From: Actinomycetes bacterium
GTDB taxonomy: Bacteria > Actinomycetota > Thermoleophilia > BMS3ABIN01
DNA: 7,171 bases
Direction: 5' to 3'
Assembly (NCBI GenBank): GCA_021790075.1
Contig: JAJYIN010000110.1
Location: 1-7,171, forward strand
Position numbers and translations under genes: made by a program. Shown here one piece after another: positions 6,825 to 7,171 of the stretch; position 1 is the first letter of the stretch; every line of letters begins with the position of its first letter. The notes beneath the pieces are model-generated. The model searched no databases. It was not told the origin of the DNA and worked only from the letters and a program-made list of their open reading frames with translations.

Positions 6825-6833
6825 CCCCCCTCT
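6825..6833 (-). promoter_or_regulatory. Strong ribosome binding site deciding the TTG start
   Basis: The minus strand reads AGAGGGGGG, then CACC, then TTG at 6820-6818. The purine-rich block at near-ideal spacing is what favours this TTG. The frame from this TTG encodes a plausible complete signal peptide, which agrees with the choice. Confidence 0.6.
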
Positions 6834-6959
6834 TAGTTAGCCCTGCCTATTTTGTTTTTATGCTGATGTTACTTTCTGGTCTTGACTCCGGGTTGATTCA
6901 TGATTGAAACTGGCTGTTCCAGGGATGGACGGAAAGATTATGGATGGCCGGATGCCCGC

Positions 6960-7000
6960 CCTTGAAAGCAGTCCTTGAGGTTTCCAATCATTTCAAGGAA
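6960..7000. repeat. Three-armed inverted/direct repeat cluster around CCTTGA
   Basis: On the plus strand CCTTGAAA (6960-6967) and TCCTTGA (6972-6978) are two near-direct copies, and both are complementary to one site, TTTCAAGGA (6991-6999). The inverted matches are 8 and 7 bases and perfect. In a leftward transcript the first arm could pair with either of the later two, giving mutually exclusive hairpins. As DNA it could equally be a three-half-site operator. It lies 140-180 bases before the secreted-protein start. The repeats are directly visible; any regulatory role is inference. Confidence 0.4.
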
Positions 7001-7091
7001 CCAGGACAAAAGAACTAGGGGAATTCCATGATATTTACTGAAGACATTAAGATAACCGCAATGGTCTGGGACGGGATGACTCGGGAAAGTC

Positions 7092-7167
7092 TGGCGCCCC
7101 GAGAAGGAATCGAACCTTCGACCTACCGCTTAGGAGGCGGTCGCTCTATCCCCTGAGCTATCGGGGC
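7092..7167 (-). tRNA. tRNA-Arg (anticodon CCT)
   Basis: The minus strand folds into a full cloverleaf. The acceptor stem is GCCCCGA/TCGGGGC (seven perfect pairs), the D stem GCTC/GAGC, the anticodon stem ACCGC/GCGGT with loop CTCCTAA, and the T arm GAAGG-TTCGATT-CCTTC. The anticodon is CCT at 7134-7132, reading the AGG arginine codon. The discriminator base is G (7095) and the CCA end is encoded (7094-7092). The promoter lies outside the window, since only four bases precede the gene. No copy of the tRNA 3' end is seen elsewhere in the window, so there is no sign of an integrated element here. Confidence 0.97.
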
Positions 7168-7171
7168 GGGG

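Larger units (their letters stand above)
6821..7091. other. Intergenic region between tRNA-Arg and the secreted-protein gene
   Basis: This 271-base stretch is more AT-rich than the genes. No T-rich terminator hairpin is seen after the tRNA; only a 4-bp GACT/AGTC stem follows the CCA. A weak promoter-like pair, TTGCGG (7061-7056) and TAAATA (7037-7032) with 18 bases between, could give a leader of about 200 bases, but the match is poor. The region also holds the inverted-repeat cluster at 6960-7000 and the ribosome binding site. Small minus-strand frames of 10 to 17 codons are present without support. Confidence 0.4.

Noticed and set aside
6938..6991. 17-codon minus-strand frame (MIGNLKDCFQGRASGHP) in the leader of the secreted-protein gene
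   Set aside because: It has no convincing Shine-Dalgarno sequence, it overlaps the inverted-repeat arms, and a frame this short is expected by chance.
7092..7167. tRNA-Arg as an attachment site for an integrated element
   Set aside because: No second copy of the tRNA 3' end and no integrase gene are seen in the window, and the downstream genes do not look mobile.

Overview
The window is a high-GC bacterial segment in which every supported gene lies on the minus strand, so it reads from right to left. Start codons are mixed (ATG, GTG, TTG). The tRNA gene encodes its own CCA end, and the best promoter has a TAGGAT -10 box. Together these fit a high-GC bacterium, perhaps an uncultured deep Actinomycetota lineage, but nothing here fixes the taxonomy and this remains a guess.

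Right edge: a complete tRNA-Arg(CCT) gene (7092-7167) is followed by a 271-base intergenic stretch holding a three-armed inverted-repeat cluster and a strong Shine-Dalgarno sequence before a TTG start. That start opens a 620-residue secreted multidomain protein (4958-6820) with a signal peptide, a central carbohydrate-binding-like module and a C-terminal LamG/concanavalin-like module. Two inverted repeats follow: a hairpin starting at its stop codon and a perfect 36-bp palindrome. Neither has a T tract.

Middle: a GTG-started polytopic membrane protein of unknown function (3655-4734) has about eight membrane segments in two blocks of four, with a short LF..DE.G signature in each block.

Left half: a well-formed promoter (TTGCAT, 17 bases, TAGGAT) lies just before a tight three-gene run. 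The genes encode a B12-binding-type radical SAM enzyme (2153-3571), a DHH/DHHA1 phosphoesterase of the NrnA type (1090-2136) and a GT4 glycosyltransferase (19-1041). Gaps are 16 and 48 bases, and a possible fourth gene starts at an ATGA overlap and runs off the left edge. The set suggests an anaerobic or microaerobic modification step combined with glycosylation of a lipid or cell-surface molecule. The substrate cannot be read from the sequence, and the phosphoesterase may be a housekeeping passenger.

No mobile elements, CRISPR arrays or rRNA genes are visible. Plus-strand open frames are shadows of the minus-strand genes. The most interesting items are the radical SAM/phosphoesterase/glycosyltransferase operon, the internally duplicated membrane protein, the secreted three-module protein, and the unusual inverted repeats between genes.
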